Shown here piece by piece: positions 35,497 to 45,366 of a stretch of 64,000 nucleotides of DNA. Within the stretch, counting starts at the first letter, position 1. Each line of letters opens with the position of its first letter. The stretch comes from Pseudogemmobacter bohemicus. Its GTDB lineage: Bacteria; Pseudomonadota; Alphaproteobacteria; Rhodobacterales; Rhodobacteraceae. Location of the stretch: contig NZ_QNHG01000003.1 of the NCBI RefSeq assembly GCF_003290025.1, positions 460,460 through 524,459 of the forward strand, written 5' to 3'. The notes beneath the pieces are model-generated. The model saw only the letters and a list, made by a program, of their open reading frames with translations. It was not told the DNA's origin and did no database searches. Made by a program: the position numbers and the translations under genes.

Positions 35497-37362
35497 TCAG
35501 CGGTAGCAGTGCACCGGGACGACTGCAGCGGCGAAGGCTTCGGGCAGCTCGCCCGAGAGATCGCCGCGCACGCCTTCGCCCTGGGGCCGCGAGATGCGCT
35601 CTTTGGCGAGGAAGGTCAGCAGCGGACCCGAGGGCACCGCGAAGTTCATGTTTTGCGGCAGGGTGCCGGTTTCTTCCAGCATGGCGATGTCGTCGACGCG
35701 GCTGACGACCACGCCGATCACCGCGCCCTTCTTGTTCAGAAGCGGGCCGCCGGAATTCCCCGGCTGCACCGGCGCCGTGATCATCACCCGATTAGACGAG
35801 CCATCCGCGCCGCGCAAAGCCGAGACATTGCCCGAGGTGACGGTCAGCCCCTGGTCGAGACTGGTCGAATAGGGGTAGCCCAGAGTGGTGACGGATTCTC
35901 CGAGTTTCGGCACTTCCAGTGCCGAGAGTTTCAGCCAGGCGCCGGTATCGACCGCACCGCCCAGCACGGCGACATCCAGCGTGGTATCGGCGGCCAGCAC
36001 TTCCAGCGCCGAGCCATCCGCCATGCCGATGGCCGAGCAGCCTTCGATCACATGGGCGGCGGTGACGAGCGTGGTCGGCGCGATATAGAAGCCGGTGCCA
36101 GAGCTTTTCAGCGTGCCCGAAACCCTGGGACGCGGGGTTTCCGCAATCGCGGCGACCTTGGGCAGACCGGGTGCGCTGTCGGGCTGACCCTCGGGCGCGC
36201 GGATCGGTGCGGGCCCGCCGGGGGAGGTGCCCAGCTCGGCCGGGCCAGCGGCGATTGCGGCGCCAGGATCGGGGGCCTCGGGCAGGTCGGGCGAGGGGGT
36301 GCCGAGGCCGCCCGTACCTGCATCTGCTGCTCCGGCATCCGCTGTGGCGGTTCCCGGCGCCGGGGTGCCAAGGATGCCATTCGCCGGCGCGTTGCTTGCG
36401 GGGGGCAGATCCTCGACCAGCTCGCCGGGGGGCGTCGGGTCAGAGGCGGCCGGCGGGTCCGAAGGCGGCAGCGACGGGATCGGATCGGGCGCGGTCGGTG
36501 AGGTCACGGCGGATTTGCCGGGGCGATCCACCTGATCCTCTGCCCTGGGCGCGGCGGCTGCGGCAGCGGTCGGCGGCGCTGCGCTGGCGGTGCCGTTGAT
36601 CACCTGGTCGATCACGCCGCCCGGGGTCCAGATCAGCGAAGCGGCGCTGGCATTGCCGGTCACCGTGGTGCCTGCCAGCAGATTGACGCGGAAATAGCCT
36701 TCCTCGGTGGTCACGAAATTCATCGTGGACCAGAGCCCGTCATGCAGATCCGACCGGATATAGGCAGTCATCTTATTGTCCAGATCGACCCAGCTGATCA
36801 TCGTCCGGTCATTCGAGAACTGATAGGGCTTGGTATCGGCCCGCGCCTTGCCCACGAACCATTCGTGATCGGCTTTGGCATCTGCGAGCTTCCCCTCGCG
36901 GATGATCAGCGAGATGCTTTTATCCCTGGCGAGATATTCCATCTCTTTTGCGCCCTCGACCTCTTCGATCAGGCCGAAGGGGAAGAGGTAGGAGGTGTTC
37001 GCAATCGACGAGTAATTCAGCTGCCAGTTGTTCCTGACCCGTTCATCCTCAAGAAACATCACGAGGTCTTTGATATCGCCGAAAACCGGCTGGGCCTCGC
37101 GGCCCTCTACCCGGGTCATGTATTTCACGAAGGCCTGCTGCGACTCGTCGGTCCAGATGCCGTCGACCACGCCGTAGAAATCGCCGGTCCAGGCCAGGGC
37201 TGCCTGGATGGTCGCGGCATCCTCGCGGCTGAGGCTGCTGGCGTTGAAGGGCTGCTCCAGCCAGGACTGCGCGCGCGCCGCCCCCGGCAGGTGCAAAAGG
37301 ACAAGGAGCGGCAGAACCAGGGCTACAAACAGGAACCGGACCGGCATCAGGAAAAAGCGCAT
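35497..37362 (-). CDS. Trypsin-like serine protease with Pro/Ala-rich linker, exported
   Basis: 621 residues from the ATG at 37362 (MRFFLMPVRFLFVALVLPLL, signal peptide to about residue 33). A peptidoglycan-binding-like helical segment follows (IQAALAWTGDFYGVVDGIWTDES), then a periplasmic domain. A low-complexity Ala/Pro/Gly linker runs from about residue 260 to 410. The C-terminal protease has the triad H437 (TAAHVIEG), D463 (TLDVAVLGG) and S537 (QPGNSGGPLL), as in DegP-type trypsin folds, but no PDZ domain follows. Probably a periplasmic quality-control or wall-linked protease. It is long for the family because of the extra domain and linker. Confidence 0.88.
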   Translation of the reverse strand: MRFFLMPVRFLFVALVLPLLVLLHLPGAARAQSWLEQPFNASSLSREDAATIQAALAWTGDFYGVVDGIWTDESQQAFVKYMTRVEGREAQPVFGDIKDLVMFLEDERVRNNWQLNYSSIANTSYLFPFGLIEEVEGAKEMEYLARDKSISLIIREGKLADAKADHEWFVGKARADTKPYQFSNDRTMISWVDLDNKMTAYIRSDLHDGLWSTMNFVTTEEGYFRVNLLAGTTVTGNASAASLIWTPGGVIDQVINGTASAAPPTAAAAAAPRAEDQVDRPGKSAVTSPTAPDPIPSLPPSDPPAASDPTPPGELVEDLPPASNAPANGILGTPAPGTATADAGAADAGTGGLGTPSPDLPEAPDPGAAIAAGPAELGTSPGGPAPIRAPEGQPDSAPGLPKVAAIAETPRPRVSGTLKSSGTGFYIAPTTLVTAAHVIEGCSAIGMADGSALEVLAADTTLDVAVLGGAVDTGAWLKLSALEVPKLGESVTTLGYPYSTSLDQGLTVTSGNVSALRGADGSSNRVMITAPVQPGNSGGPLLNKKGAVIGVVVSRVDDIAMLEETGTLPQNMNFAVPSGPLLTFLAKERISRPQGEGVRGDLSGELPEAFAAAVVPVHCYR

Positions 37363-37520
37363 GGCAAAGGCACTCCGGCAACGGGCAAGAAGGATGATTT
37401 CACGCCATGCTGCCCTGAAACCGGCGCAAAGCAAAGGTGTTTCGGCGGGGTTCAGGGTCGGGAAGTCCGGATGCGATCGCGCCGCCGTCCCGGGCAGGGC
37501 GGCAAGGCGGGGCGCCTTGC

Positions 37521-37976
37521 TCAGGTGATCTTTTCCAGCGTTTCTTTCGACATATCGCCCGGCACGATGGTGATGGGGGTCGGCAGGCTGCCGGAATTGC
37601 GGCTCATCGCGGTGACCAGGGGGCCGGGTCCGGCCTTGTCGGTGCCGGCGCCCAGTACCAGCACACCGGTTTCCGGGTCTTCGCGCATCTGGGCGAGGAT
37701 CTCGGTCACCGCATCGCCTTCGCGGATCACCAGTTCCGGATTAACGCCCTGCTTGTCGCGCATCCATTTGGCAAAGACCTCGAAATGGGCCTCGATCCGC
37801 TCGCGTGCCTCGGCCCGCATCAGATCGGCCACGCCCATCCAGTGCTGGAATTCCTCGGGCGGGATGATCGACAGGATCGTCACCCCGGCGCCGGTATGGG
37901 CGGCGCGCAGCGCGGCATAGCGCATGGCATTGAGGCATTCGCGGCTGTCATCCAGCACAACCAGGAATTTACGCAT
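37521..37976 (-). CDS. Universal stress protein family (UspA-like)
   Basis: 151 residues from the ATG at 37976; the longer frame adds a Pro-rich stretch. It has the Usp alpha/beta fold with the opening KFLVVLDDSRECLNAMRYAALRAA and the nucleotide-binding-type loop VLGAGTDKAGPGPLVT before PITIVPG. Probably cytoplasmic and induced by stress or growth arrest; the partner is unknown. Confidence 0.88.
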   Translation of the reverse strand: MRKFLVVLDDSRECLNAMRYAALRAAHTGAGVTILSIIPPEEFQHWMGVADLMRAEARERIEAHFEVFAKWMRDKQGVNPELVIREGDAVTEILAQMREDPETGVLVLGAGTDKAGPGPLVTAMSRNSGSLPTPITIVPGDMSKETLEKIT

Positions 37977-38082
37977 CCGATAGTCTCCTGCCTGAATGCG
38001 CCAATTCTGGAACGGCGGCGGGGGAAATGGCAAGCGTCTCTGTCGTGATTATCGGGTAATCCCCGATAATGCCGGTCCGGCA

Positions 38083-38541
38083 TCAGCCTTCGCGCATCAG
38101 GAAGTGGCCGGTGCCCTGGGCGAAAAGCCGCTGTGGATCCTCTTGCCAGGCCTCGACATGAACCGAGGCATAGCGCCGCCCCGAGCGGTTGATCCTTGCG
38201 CGGGCAAAGGCGTCTTCGGCCTGGCCGGGCCGCAGGTAATCCACGGTTATGTCGATGGTTTTCGGCAAGGCGGGCAGGTTTTCCACCGTGAGCGCCGAGG
38301 GCGGGATGCGCCCCTGATGCAGCCCGGTCCAGACAAGGCCGGTGATCGCGGTCACCTCCAGAAACGCCGCCGTCACCCCGCCATGCAGCGCAGGAATCAG
38401 CGGATTGCCGATCAGATCGTCGCTGTAGGGCAGAACGGCGGTCAGCTCGGCCCCGGCCGTGTCGAAGCGGATGCCGAGAAAGCCTAAATATGGGATGCGC
38501 GCCACCAGCGCCTCCAGCAGAGCATCATAGCCGGGGGTCAT
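38083..38541 (-). CDS. Hotdog-fold thioesterase, PaaI family (copy 1)
   Basis: 152 residues. Hotdog fold with [18 protein letters not shown] (catalytic-helix region) and [19 protein letters not shown]. It probably hydrolyses an acyl-CoA. Its ATG overlaps the stop of the second hotdog gene as ATGA, and the two may form a mixed oligomer. Substrate unknown. Confidence 0.88.
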   Translation of the reverse strand: MTPGYDALLEALVARIPYLGFLGIRFDTAGAELTAVLPYSDDLIGNPLIPALHGGVTAAFLEVTAITGLVWTGLHQGRIPPSALTVENLPALPKTIDITVDYLRPGQAEDAFARARINRSGRRYASVHVEAWQEDPQRLFAQGTGHFLMREG

Positions 38542-39020
38542 CGCGGGTCTCCTGCGGCGGCGGTGCCCGGCAGTTCAAAGGTAAAAGCTCCGCTGGCCAT
38601 GGCGACCGGGCGGGCGGTGTCGTCATCGGTCGCGGTCACGCGCACGAAGGCGACCGAGCGGGTGACGTGATGGCATTCGGCGCGGGCGCGGATGGTCTGG
38701 CCGGGGCTGGCCGGGCGCATATAGTCGATCCGGAGATCCAGTGTTGCGGTCGAGACCGCCCCCATCGGATGCGCCATCACCGCCGCACCCGAGGCCGTGT
38801 CCATCAGCGCGGAAACCGCGCCGCCATGGATCACGCCGGTTGCCGGGTCGCCGATCAGCCGCGCATCCCAGGGCATGGAAATCACCGCCAGCCCAGGCCC
38901 GATCTCCTCCATATACAGGCGCAGCGCCCGCGCATGGGGCAGCGCCGCGATAAAGGCGCGGGCGATGGTCAGCGTATCGGGCGGTTGAGTCTGTGGGCCG
39001 CTATCCTGCATGGGCGGCAT
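38538..39020 (-). CDS. Hotdog-fold thioesterase, PaaI family (copy 2)
   Basis: 160 residues from the ATG at 39020; a second ATG at 39011 is also possible. Signatures [23 protein letters not shown] and [21 protein letters not shown] match PaaI thioesterases; the Asp of the second catalytic helix (LMDTA) is present here, whereas copy 1 has LEVTA. Divergent from the MerR regulator, which may control it. Confidence 0.88.
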   Translation of the reverse strand: MPPMQDSGPQTQPPDTLTIARAFIAALPHARALRLYMEEIGPGLAVISMPWDARLIGDPATGVIHGGAVSALMDTASGAAVMAHPMGAVSTATLDLRIDYMRPASPGQTIRARAECHHVTRSVAFVRVTATDDDTARPVAMASGAFTFELPGTAAAGDPR

Positions 39021-39191
39021 CAAACCGCCTGGGCCGTGCGGTTGCAAGGGGCGGCGCCACAGCACAGCCCTGCGGTGACGCAGGGTCAGCGCCTTTCGTG
39101 GTGCCGTTGTGTCAGGCCGTTGTGTCAGGGCCGCCAGGGCGCTTGCCATTCCGGCCCGCCTCGCCCTACCATCACCCCGGCGGAGGGTGTT

Positions 39192-39587
39192 ATGACGGAT
39201 CAGCTTCGGATCAGCTTCAAAGAGATGTGCGCGAAATTCGAGGTCACGCCGCGCACGCTCCGGTATTACGAATATATCGAATTGCTGGCCCCGGAACGCG
39301 AGGGGCGCGCGCGCTATTACGGCTCGCGCGAGGTGGCGCGGATGAAGCTGATCCTGCGCGGGCGGCGGTTCGGTTTCTCGCTGGAGGAGATCCGGCAATG
39401 GCTGCTGATCTATGGCAAAAAGGGCGAGCGGCCGCAGCTTGAGACCTGGCTCGGCATGGCGGATCGCCAGCTGGTAGAGCTGGGCCGGCAGCGCGACGAG
39501 CTGGACCGCACCATCGCGGATCTGCGTGCCCTGCGTGAAACCGCCGCCGATGAGATGGCGCGGCTGGACGACGGCGCCGAAGACTGA
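39192..39587 (+). CDS. MerR family transcriptional regulator
   Basis: 131 residues with GGAGG before the ATG. N-terminal winged HTH ([22 protein letters not shown]), then a coiled-coil dimerisation helix rich in Arg/Glu/Leu ([20 protein letters not shown]). No metal-binding Cys cluster at the C-terminus, so it senses an organic ligand or acts through a partner. Similar proteins in Rhodobacterales lie beside acyl-CoA genes; here hotdog thioesterases are divergent. Confidence 0.9.
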   Translation: MTDQLRISFKEMCAKFEVTPRTLRYYEYIELLAPEREGRARYYGSREVARMKLILRGRRFGFSLEEIRQWLLIYGKKGERPQLETWLGMADRQLVELGRQRDELDRTIADLRALRETAADEMARLDDGAED

Positions 39588-39606
39588 CGGGGGCAGCTGC
39601 CGGCCT

Positions 39607-40482
39607 TCAGCAAAGGCCAAGCGCCGCGCGCAGCAGCCCGAGCGCTGGCCCGGCCGGCAATGCACCAAGGAAGCCATGCTCCTGCCCGGGCGCGAGGATC
39701 AGCCTGCCCTGCAGCCTATGCGCCAGGGCCTCGCTATCGCGCAGCATCGGGTCGGCACCGGCACCGAGAATGACCAGCCGGGGTGGGAGCGGAAAGCCCG
39801 CCGTCAGCGGGTCAAAGCGCGGATCTCCGGCAATCAGCCCGTGAGGATCGAGTTGGCGGTGATAGGCCGCCAGCGATTTCGGCCCCAGCCCATCGGCCTC
39901 ATGTCCCGGGTTCCCGGGCGCGGGCGCCATGCCGGGCCCGGCGCCGGGATAGAAAAGCGTGACGCTGTCGATCCGGGCCCGTTCCTCCGGGCTCAGCCCG
40001 GCAAAGGCCCAGAGCGCGACCAGCCCGCCCGCGCTGTCCCCCATCAGCCTCAGCCGGTCGGCCCCGGCCAGTTGCCTGCGCACCGCCGCCACCGCATCCC
40101 GGGCAGGGGCCGGGAAAGGCTGTTCGGGTGCAAGGCTATAGGCAGCAGAGATAACCTTCGCTCCGGTCTCCCCGGCAATCCAGGCGGTAACGATGCGATG
40201 GGTCCAGGGGGAGCCGACGATAAAACCGCCGCCATGGAAATAGACCACCGGCAGCCTGTCCGCTTTCGCATTTCCCCTGACAGAAATACTCCCGCCGGAG
40301 GCGTCGCCGGCGGCCGGAGGCGCAAAGACCAGCCCGCCGGGGCAACCGCCATCCGGAGCCAGGGCCGTCATGCTCACCCCTTCCGGCAAAACAGGCGCAA
40401 CCACCTCTGGTCGCGCATCGCGCCAGGCCCTCAGCTTTGCCACCGGGTCATTGATCCAGTCGGGATCGCGGGCTGTCGTCAT
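39607..40482 (-). CDS. Alpha/beta hydrolase (HSL family) with repeat-derived loop
   Basis: 291 residues from the ATG at 40482. Hormone-sensitive-lipase-type signatures: [12 protein letters not shown] (oxyanion hole) and [13 protein letters not shown] with the nucleophile Ser; a C-terminal His lies in [10 protein letters not shown]. Just before the HGGGF block the sequence [18 protein letters not shown] is encoded by an intergenic-repeat copy (40268-40302), which lengthens the loop between two strands. The family has a variable loop here, so the enzyme may still work. Convergent with the MerR gene. Confidence 0.88.
   Translation of the reverse strand: MTTARDPDWINDPVAKLRAWRDARPEVVAPVLPEGVSMTALAPDGGCPGGLVFAPPAAGDASGGSISVRGNAKADRLPVVYFHGGGFIVGSPWTHRIVTAWIAGETGAKVISAAYSLAPEQPFPAPARDAVAAVRRQLAGADRLRLMGDSAGGLVALWAFAGLSPEERARIDSVTLFYPGAGPGMAPAPGNPGHEADGLGPKSLAAYHRQLDPHGLIAGDPRFDPLTAGFPLPPRLVILGAGADPMLRDSEALAHRLQGRLILAPGQEHGFLGALPAGPALGLLRAALGLC
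40268..40302 (-). repeat. Dispersed intergenic repeat captured inside a coding sequence
   Basis: Read on the minus strand: gcctccggcgggagtattt followed by ctgtcaggggaaatgc. It matches 10668-10691 over about 22 bases and the gcctccggcgggagtattt block at 1531-1557. It encodes roughly [12 protein letters not shown] of the hydrolase. Confidence 0.85.
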
Positions 40483-40623
40483 GGTCCTGCCTCTGTGCCT
40501 GCGCCTTCCGGCAGGCTGCCACGCCTTGCCCCTCTGCGCCACCGGTGTTTTGGCTGACAGGGCTTGCCGGACCCCCGCTTCCCCGAAAGACTATGGCATC
40601 CTGGGATATGGGAGGATCGGGCA

Positions 40624-41613
40624 ATGGAAACCCGGCAGATTGCAGTGAGCCGGATCCGGGAGGTCTGCGAGGCGGCGCTGGCCCGCCATGGCGCCTCACC
40701 GGACCAGGCCGGCCCGACCGCCGCCGCCCTGGCGCAGGCCGAGGCCGAGGGGAACAGCATTTGCGGCCTCTTCTACCTGCCGCATTTCTGCGCCCATCTG
40801 CAAAGCGGCAAGCTGGACGGCCAGGCGGTGCCGCAGGTGTCGCGTGACGGGGCGGTGGTGCGGGTCGATGCGGCTTACGGTTTCGTGCATCCGGCCTTTG
40901 CGGCGGGGCTGCCGGCGCTGCTGGCGGCGGTGGCAGCGACGGGTCTCGGCGCCATGAGCATCGCCAATTCCTATAACTCGCTGGCAATCGGCCACTATGT
41001 GCGGGCGCTGGCCGGGCAGGGGCTGATCGGTATCGCGGTCTCGAACTCGCCCGCCACTGTGGCGCCTCCGGGGGCAATGCGCCCGCTTTACGGCACCAAT
41101 CCGCTGGCCTGGGCGGTGCCGCGTGCCGGGCAGACCCCGATCGTTGCGGATCAGAGCATGAGCGCGGTGACCCGGACCGAAGTGCTGCGCCGCGCGGCGG
41201 CGGGGCGCGCGCTGGAGCCGGGCTGGGCGCAGGACCGGGCGGGGCAGCCGACGCTCGATGCGCAGGCGGCGCTGGCCGGCGCGATCCTGCCGGCGGGCGG
41301 GCAGAGGGGGGCCAATATCGCGCTGCTGATCGAGATTCTTTCCGCAGCGCTGTCGGGCGGCGCTCTCAGCATCGGCCAGACGCCGCTGGACGCGCCCCAG
41401 GGCGGACCACCGCGCGTCGGGCAATTCCTGCTGGCGCTGGATCCGGCCCGCTTCTCGCCTGATCACGCTGCCCGGATTGAAGACCTTGCCGAGGCGCTTG
41501 CCGGGGCCGGGGTCCGGCTGCCCGGCGCGACCTGGGGGCTGGCCGATGCGGTTCCGGTTCCCGCCGCGCTGTGGCAGGAGGCGCTGTCCCTCGCAGAAGA
41601 GGCCGGCGGCTGA
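40624..41613 (+). CDS. Ldh family oxidoreductase (malate/L-lactate/ureidoglycolate type)
   Basis: 329 residues with GGGAGG before the ATG. Family signatures of the non-Rossmann LDH2/MDG2 fold: AEAEGNSICGLFYLP near the N-terminus, the catalytic His region, SNSPATVAPPGAM and YGTNPLAWAVP. It uses NAD(P) to oxidise a 2-hydroxy acid or delta-1-piperideine-type imine. No adjacent pathway gene fixes the substrate. Confidence 0.9.
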   Translation: METRQIAVSRIREVCEAALARHGASPDQAGPTAAALAQAEAEGNSICGLFYLPHFCAHLQSGKLDGQAVPQVSRDGAVVRVDAAYGFVHPAFAAGLPALLAAVAATGLGAMSIANSYNSLAIGHYVRALAGQGLIGIAVSNSPATVAPPGAMRPLYGTNPLAWAVPRAGQTPIVADQSMSAVTRTEVLRRAAAGRALEPGWAQDRAGQPTLDAQAALAGAILPAGGQRGANIALLIEILSAALSGGALSIGQTPLDAPQGGPPRVGQFLLALDPARFSPDHAARIEDLAEALAGAGVRLPGATWGLADAVPVPAALWQEALSLAEEAGG

Positions 41614-41721
41614 GCGTCGGCGAGGGCGCGACAGGCGGTCGCGCCGCCAGCCTGCCCCACGTTTTCCGATTGAAAGACTCGGAGAAAAGGATCAGTCAGA
41701 GGGGGCCTAAGGAAGGTCGTC

Positions 41722-43293
41722 ATGTTTCGTCTCCGGTCCGCCTCTGCCCTTGCGCTCCTCCTGTCGCTCGCCGCTCTTACTGCCGCCGCGCAGGAGCAGC
41801 CCGCCCGGACAGCAACCGACCCGCTGCCGCCTGCCCCCCCTCTGGACGACCGCCATCTCGCGGTGATCGCGCGCACCAAGCCCGAGATCGGGCGGATCAG
41901 CCGCGTCCTCACCCCGGTCACCGATTTCAGCAAATCCGAGCCTTTTGAGCTGATGCAGGGCGGTGGCGCCACCGTGCGGGTCCGGCCCAATGCCGATGCC
42001 TTCTCGATCCTCTCCGGCAATATGCCCTTTGACCGCGAGATGGATTTCAAGCTCGGCAATGCGCTTTTCCGCAAGACCTGGGTGGCGGCGCCTTCCTCGA
42101 CCAAAGCCTCCGACGGCCTGGGGCCGCTTTACAATGCGCGGGGCTGTCAGAATTGCCATCTGAAGGACGGGCGCGGCCATCCGCCCGAGACATCCGACGA
42201 GGCACGGGTCTCGATGTTTCTCAGGCTTTCGGTTCCGGGGGGCGAGGTGCCGATGGGGATCGAAGACTGGATCGCGACCATCCCCGATCCGGTCTATGGC
42301 GGCCAGTTGCAGGATTTCGCGGTGCCGGGCCTGCCGGCCGAGGGGCGGATGGATATCGCCTGGACCGAAGTGCCGGTGACCCTGGCCGATGGCACGGTGG
42401 TCTCGCTGCGCAAGCCCGATTACACGATTTCCAACCCGGGTTTCGGCCCCTTTGACGAAGGGTTGCTGATCTCGCCCCGCGTCGCGCCGCAGATGATCGG
42501 ACTGGGGCTGCTGGAGGCGATTCCGGCCGCCGATATCATTGCCCTGGCCGACCCCGATGATGCCGATGGCGACGGGATTTCGGGGCGGATCTCGATCGTT
42601 CCCTCGCAGGAATTCGGGGTGCCGATGCTGGGGCGCTTTGGCCTCAAGGCCGGAACCCCGACCGTGCGCCAGCAATCCGCCGATGCGTTTTCCGGCGATA
42701 TGGGCCTTTCGACGCCGGTGCTGCCCGACCCCTGGGGCGAATGCACCGAGGCGCAAACCGCCTGCCGCGAGGCGGAGCATGGCCAGGAAAAAGGTGTGCG
42801 CGACGGGCTGGAGGTTGATGCGCAAAGTCTTGATCTTGTGGCGTTTTACTCGCGCAATCTTGCCGTGCCTGAACGGCGCAATATCGACGATCCCCAGGTC
42901 TTGCGCGGCAAAGAAGTGTTCTACACCCTGAACTGCACCGGTTGCCACAACCCGAAATTCGTTACCAACCGGCTGAAGGATCAGCCCGAGCAGAGCTTTC
43001 AGCTGATCTGGCCCTATACCGACCTTTTGCTGCATGACATGGGCGAGGGGCTGGCCGACAACCGCCCCGAAGGCCGTGCGACGGGCCGCGAATGGCGCAC
43101 CGCGCCGCTTTGGGGGATCGGGTTGACCGAACAGGTTTCCGGCCACACCTATTTCCTGCATGATGGCCGCGCGCGCTCGCTGCTGGAGGCCGTGCTCTGG
43201 CATGGCGGTGAGGCCGGGGCGAGCCGCGATGCCGTGATTGCCCTGCCCACCAAAGACCGTGAAGCCCTGATCGCTTTCCTGGAGAGCCTGTGA
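41722..43293 (+). CDS. Di-haem oxidoreductase family protein (DUF1111), exported
   Basis: 523 residues with AAGGAAGG before the ATG. Signal peptide to about residue 24 (TAAAQEQP). Two c-type haem motifs, CQNCH near residue 140 and CTGCH near 406, match the DUF1111 or thiol-oxidoreductase group distantly related to MauG. Acts in the periplasm. In many alphaproteobacteria it is encoded with imelysin and DUF1513 genes, as here, and is linked to iron limitation. Coupled to the next gene (TGATG). Confidence 0.93.
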   Translation: MFRLRSASALALLLSLAALTAAAQEQPARTATDPLPPAPPLDDRHLAVIARTKPEIGRISRVLTPVTDFSKSEPFELMQGGGATVRVRPNADAFSILSGNMPFDREMDFKLGNALFRKTWVAAPSSTKASDGLGPLYNARGCQNCHLKDGRGHPPETSDEARVSMFLRLSVPGGEVPMGIEDWIATIPDPVYGGQLQDFAVPGLPAEGRMDIAWTEVPVTLADGTVVSLRKPDYTISNPGFGPFDEGLLISPRVAPQMIGLGLLEAIPAADIIALADPDDADGDGISGRISIVPSQEFGVPMLGRFGLKAGTPTVRQQSADAFSGDMGLSTPVLPDPWGECTEAQTACREAEHGQEKGVRDGLEVDAQSLDLVAFYSRNLAVPERRNIDDPQVLRGKEVFYTLNCTGCHNPKFVTNRLKDQPEQSFQLIWPYTDLLLHDMGEGLADNRPEGRATGREWRTAPLWGIGLTEQVSGHTYFLHDGRARSLLEAVLWHGGEAGASRDAVIALPTKDREALIAFLESL

Positions 43294-44303
43294 TGCCGCG
43301 TTTCCGCCCCGTCCATATGGCCTTGGCCCTGATCTGCGCCGCCGGCCCCGCCTTTGCCGATCTGAAACAGGCGGTCGATACCGTGATGCTGCCCGGCTTT
43401 GCGCATTTCGCCGAAAGCGCTGCCGCGTTCGAGGCCGAGGCCGAGAGCCATTTCCGGGAGACCGGCGGCAAATGTGACCCGACCGCTTTGCGCCCCGGTT
43501 TCAACAAGACCTTCGATGCCTGGATGGCGGTGTCCTGGCTGCGTTTCGGCCCCTCCGAGGAGGAGGGCAGGACGCTGGCGATCCGCTTCTGGCCCGACCC
43601 GAAAGGGCTGGGCGCCAAAGCGCAGCGCGGCCTCTTGCTGGGGGACAAGGCCAGTCTGGAGCCGGAGCTGTTCGCCAGACAATCGGTTGCCGCGCGCGGT
43701 CTGAGCGGGTTGGAGAGGCTGTTATACCCGGCCGATCCCCCCGAGGCCGATCCCTGCCCGCTCTTGCGTGCCACGGTGAAGGATCTGGCGCGGCTGGCGC
43801 TTGAGATGGAGGGGGGCTGGACGGGCGATCAGGGCTTTGCCCGGACGCTGCTGACCGCCGGCAAAGACGGCAATCCACGCTATCTGAGCCGTACCGAGGC
43901 GCTGCAATCGGTCTTTACCCAGCTGATGGGCGGGCTGGAATTCATTGCCGATCAGCGGCTTGGCCGTCCGCTTGGCGAAGAGGGCAAGCCGCGCCCCGAA
44001 CGCGCCGAGGCGCGGGCTTCGGGCCGCGCCACCCGCAATATCCTGCTGGAATTGCAGGCGATCCGCCGGCTGACCGCCGCGCTGGAGCCGGATGCGGCGG
44101 GCACACTCGCCGCGCTGGACCGCGCCATTGCCGAGGCCGGCAAGCTGGACCAGCCGGAGATGGCCGGCGTGTCAGACCCGGTGCAGCGCGAAAAGATCCT
44201 GCTGCTGCAACGCTATGTGCGGGCCGCGCGCGCCACGGCGCTGGCCGAGATGGCGCCGGTGCTGGGGGTCGGGCTGGGGTTCAACTCGCAGGACGGGGAT
44301 TGA
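43293..44303 (+). CDS. Imelysin-family protein, exported
   Basis: 336 residues from the ATG at 43293, overlapping the previous stop by one base. Signal peptide to about residue 22 (GPAFADLK). Mostly alpha-helical with the imelysin pattern GFNKTFDAWMAVSWLRFGP and ARGLSGLERLLYP. The IrpA/EfeO-like group is thought to bind iron at a conserved GxHxxE-type site, but that motif is not obvious here. The gene order suggests a role in periplasmic iron handling. Confidence 0.9.
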   Translation: MPRFRPVHMALALICAAGPAFADLKQAVDTVMLPGFAHFAESAAAFEAEAESHFRETGGKCDPTALRPGFNKTFDAWMAVSWLRFGPSEEEGRTLAIRFWPDPKGLGAKAQRGLLLGDKASLEPELFARQSVAARGLSGLERLLYPADPPEADPCPLLRATVKDLARLALEMEGGWTGDQGFARTLLTAGKDGNPRYLSRTEALQSVFTQLMGGLEFIADQRLGRPLGEEGKPRPERAEARASGRATRNILLELQAIRRLTAALEPDAAGTLAALDRAIAEAGKLDQPEMAGVSDPVQREKILLLQRYVRAARATALAEMAPVLGVGLGFNSQDGD

Positions 44304-44307
44304 CGAT

Positions 44308-45366
44308 ATGGCGACGCGACGCGGTTTCCTGGCGGGGCTGGCCTCGCTTTCTCTGCCGGTTCCCGGCTGGGCCGATGTCGGCAGCCCCGCCTGGCTTGCC
44401 GCCGGCAAGATGGGCGAGGAGTATGTGCTGCACGGGCTGCGTGAGGATGGCGAGAGCCTGTTCTCCATCGCCCTGCCGGCGCGCGGCCATGCGGCGGCGG
44501 CGCATCCTTTGCGCCCCGAAGCGGTGGCTTTCGCCCGCCGCCCCGGCGTCTTTGCCATCGTGCTTGACTGTTTCACCGGCGCGGTGCGCCACCGCCTGAC
44601 CCCGCCCGAGGGCCGCCAGTTCAACGGACATGGCGCCTTTTCCGCCGATGGGGCGCTTTTGATGACCTCGGAAGTGGTGGCGGAAGGGTCGGAAGGACGG
44701 ATCGGATTGTGGGAGACCGGGGGCTACCGCCGGATTGGGGAATGGGAGACCGGCGGCATCGGCCCGCATGATATGAAGCGCCTCGCCGATGGGCGGCTGA
44801 TCGTCGCCAATGGCGGCATACAGACCGATCCGACCGACCGCACCACGCTGAACCTCGACACGATGCGTTCGAACCTCGCGCTGCTGTCGCCCGAGGGTGA
44901 GATCCTTGAAATCGCGGAACTGGAGCCGGAGCTGCATCAGAACTCGATGCGGCATCTGGCGCTGGTGGGCGAGGGGGTCGGCGTCGCGCTGCAATGGCAG
45001 GGCGACCCGGCCGAGCCGGTGCCGCTGCTGGCCCGCTGGGAGCCTGGCCGCGCAATCAGACTGTTCGAGGCCGCGCCGGAAGAGATCTTCACCATGAAAG
45101 GCTATGCCGGCTCGATCGCGGCCAATCAGGGGATGATCGCGATTTCCTCGCCCCGGGGCGGCGCCGTGATGGTATTTGGCGAGGATGGCACCCCGCTTGC
45201 CACCCATTACCGCGCCGATATCTGTGGCCTGGCCCCGCTGGAAAAGGGATTCGTCGCCTCGGATGGCGGCGGCGGTCTCTGGACGCTTGCCGGTGCGGAA
45301 GAGCCCGCCCGTCCGCTGCGCCACAGCGCCATTTCCTGGGATAATCACATGGTTACAATCGGCTGA
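44308..45366 (+). CDS. DUF1513 family protein, Tat/Sec-exported beta-propeller
   Basis: 352 residues from the ATG at 44308, 4 bases after the imelysin stop. The N-terminus MATRRGFLAGLASLSL has an RRGFLAG twin-arginine motif, so Tat export is likely. The body has propeller-like repeats (NGHGAFSADGALLMTSEV, GGIGPHDMKRLADGRLIVANGG). DUF1513 is of unknown function and typically ends this imelysin cluster. Confidence 0.92.
   Translation: MATRRGFLAGLASLSLPVPGWADVGSPAWLAAGKMGEEYVLHGLREDGESLFSIALPARGHAAAAHPLRPEAVAFARRPGVFAIVLDCFTGAVRHRLTPPEGRQFNGHGAFSADGALLMTSEVVAEGSEGRIGLWETGGYRRIGEWETGGIGPHDMKRLADGRLIVANGGIQTDPTDRTTLNLDTMRSNLALLSPEGEILEIAELEPELHQNSMRHLALVGEGVGVALQWQGDPAEPVPLLARWEPGRAIRLFEAAPEEIFTMKGYAGSIAANQGMIAISSPRGGAVMVFGEDGTPLATHYRADICGLAPLEKGFVASDGGGGLWTLAGAEEPARPLRHSAISWDNHMVTIG

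Noticed and set aside
39021-39191. Inverted repeat between MerR and thioesterase genes as a MerR operator
   Set aside because: I could not find a clear palindrome with the 19-20-bp spacing between -35 and -10 typical of MerR promoters.
41707-43203. 498-residue open frame on the minus strand
   Set aside because: Antisense to the di-haem oxidoreductase with its two CxxCH motifs; codon-bias shadow.
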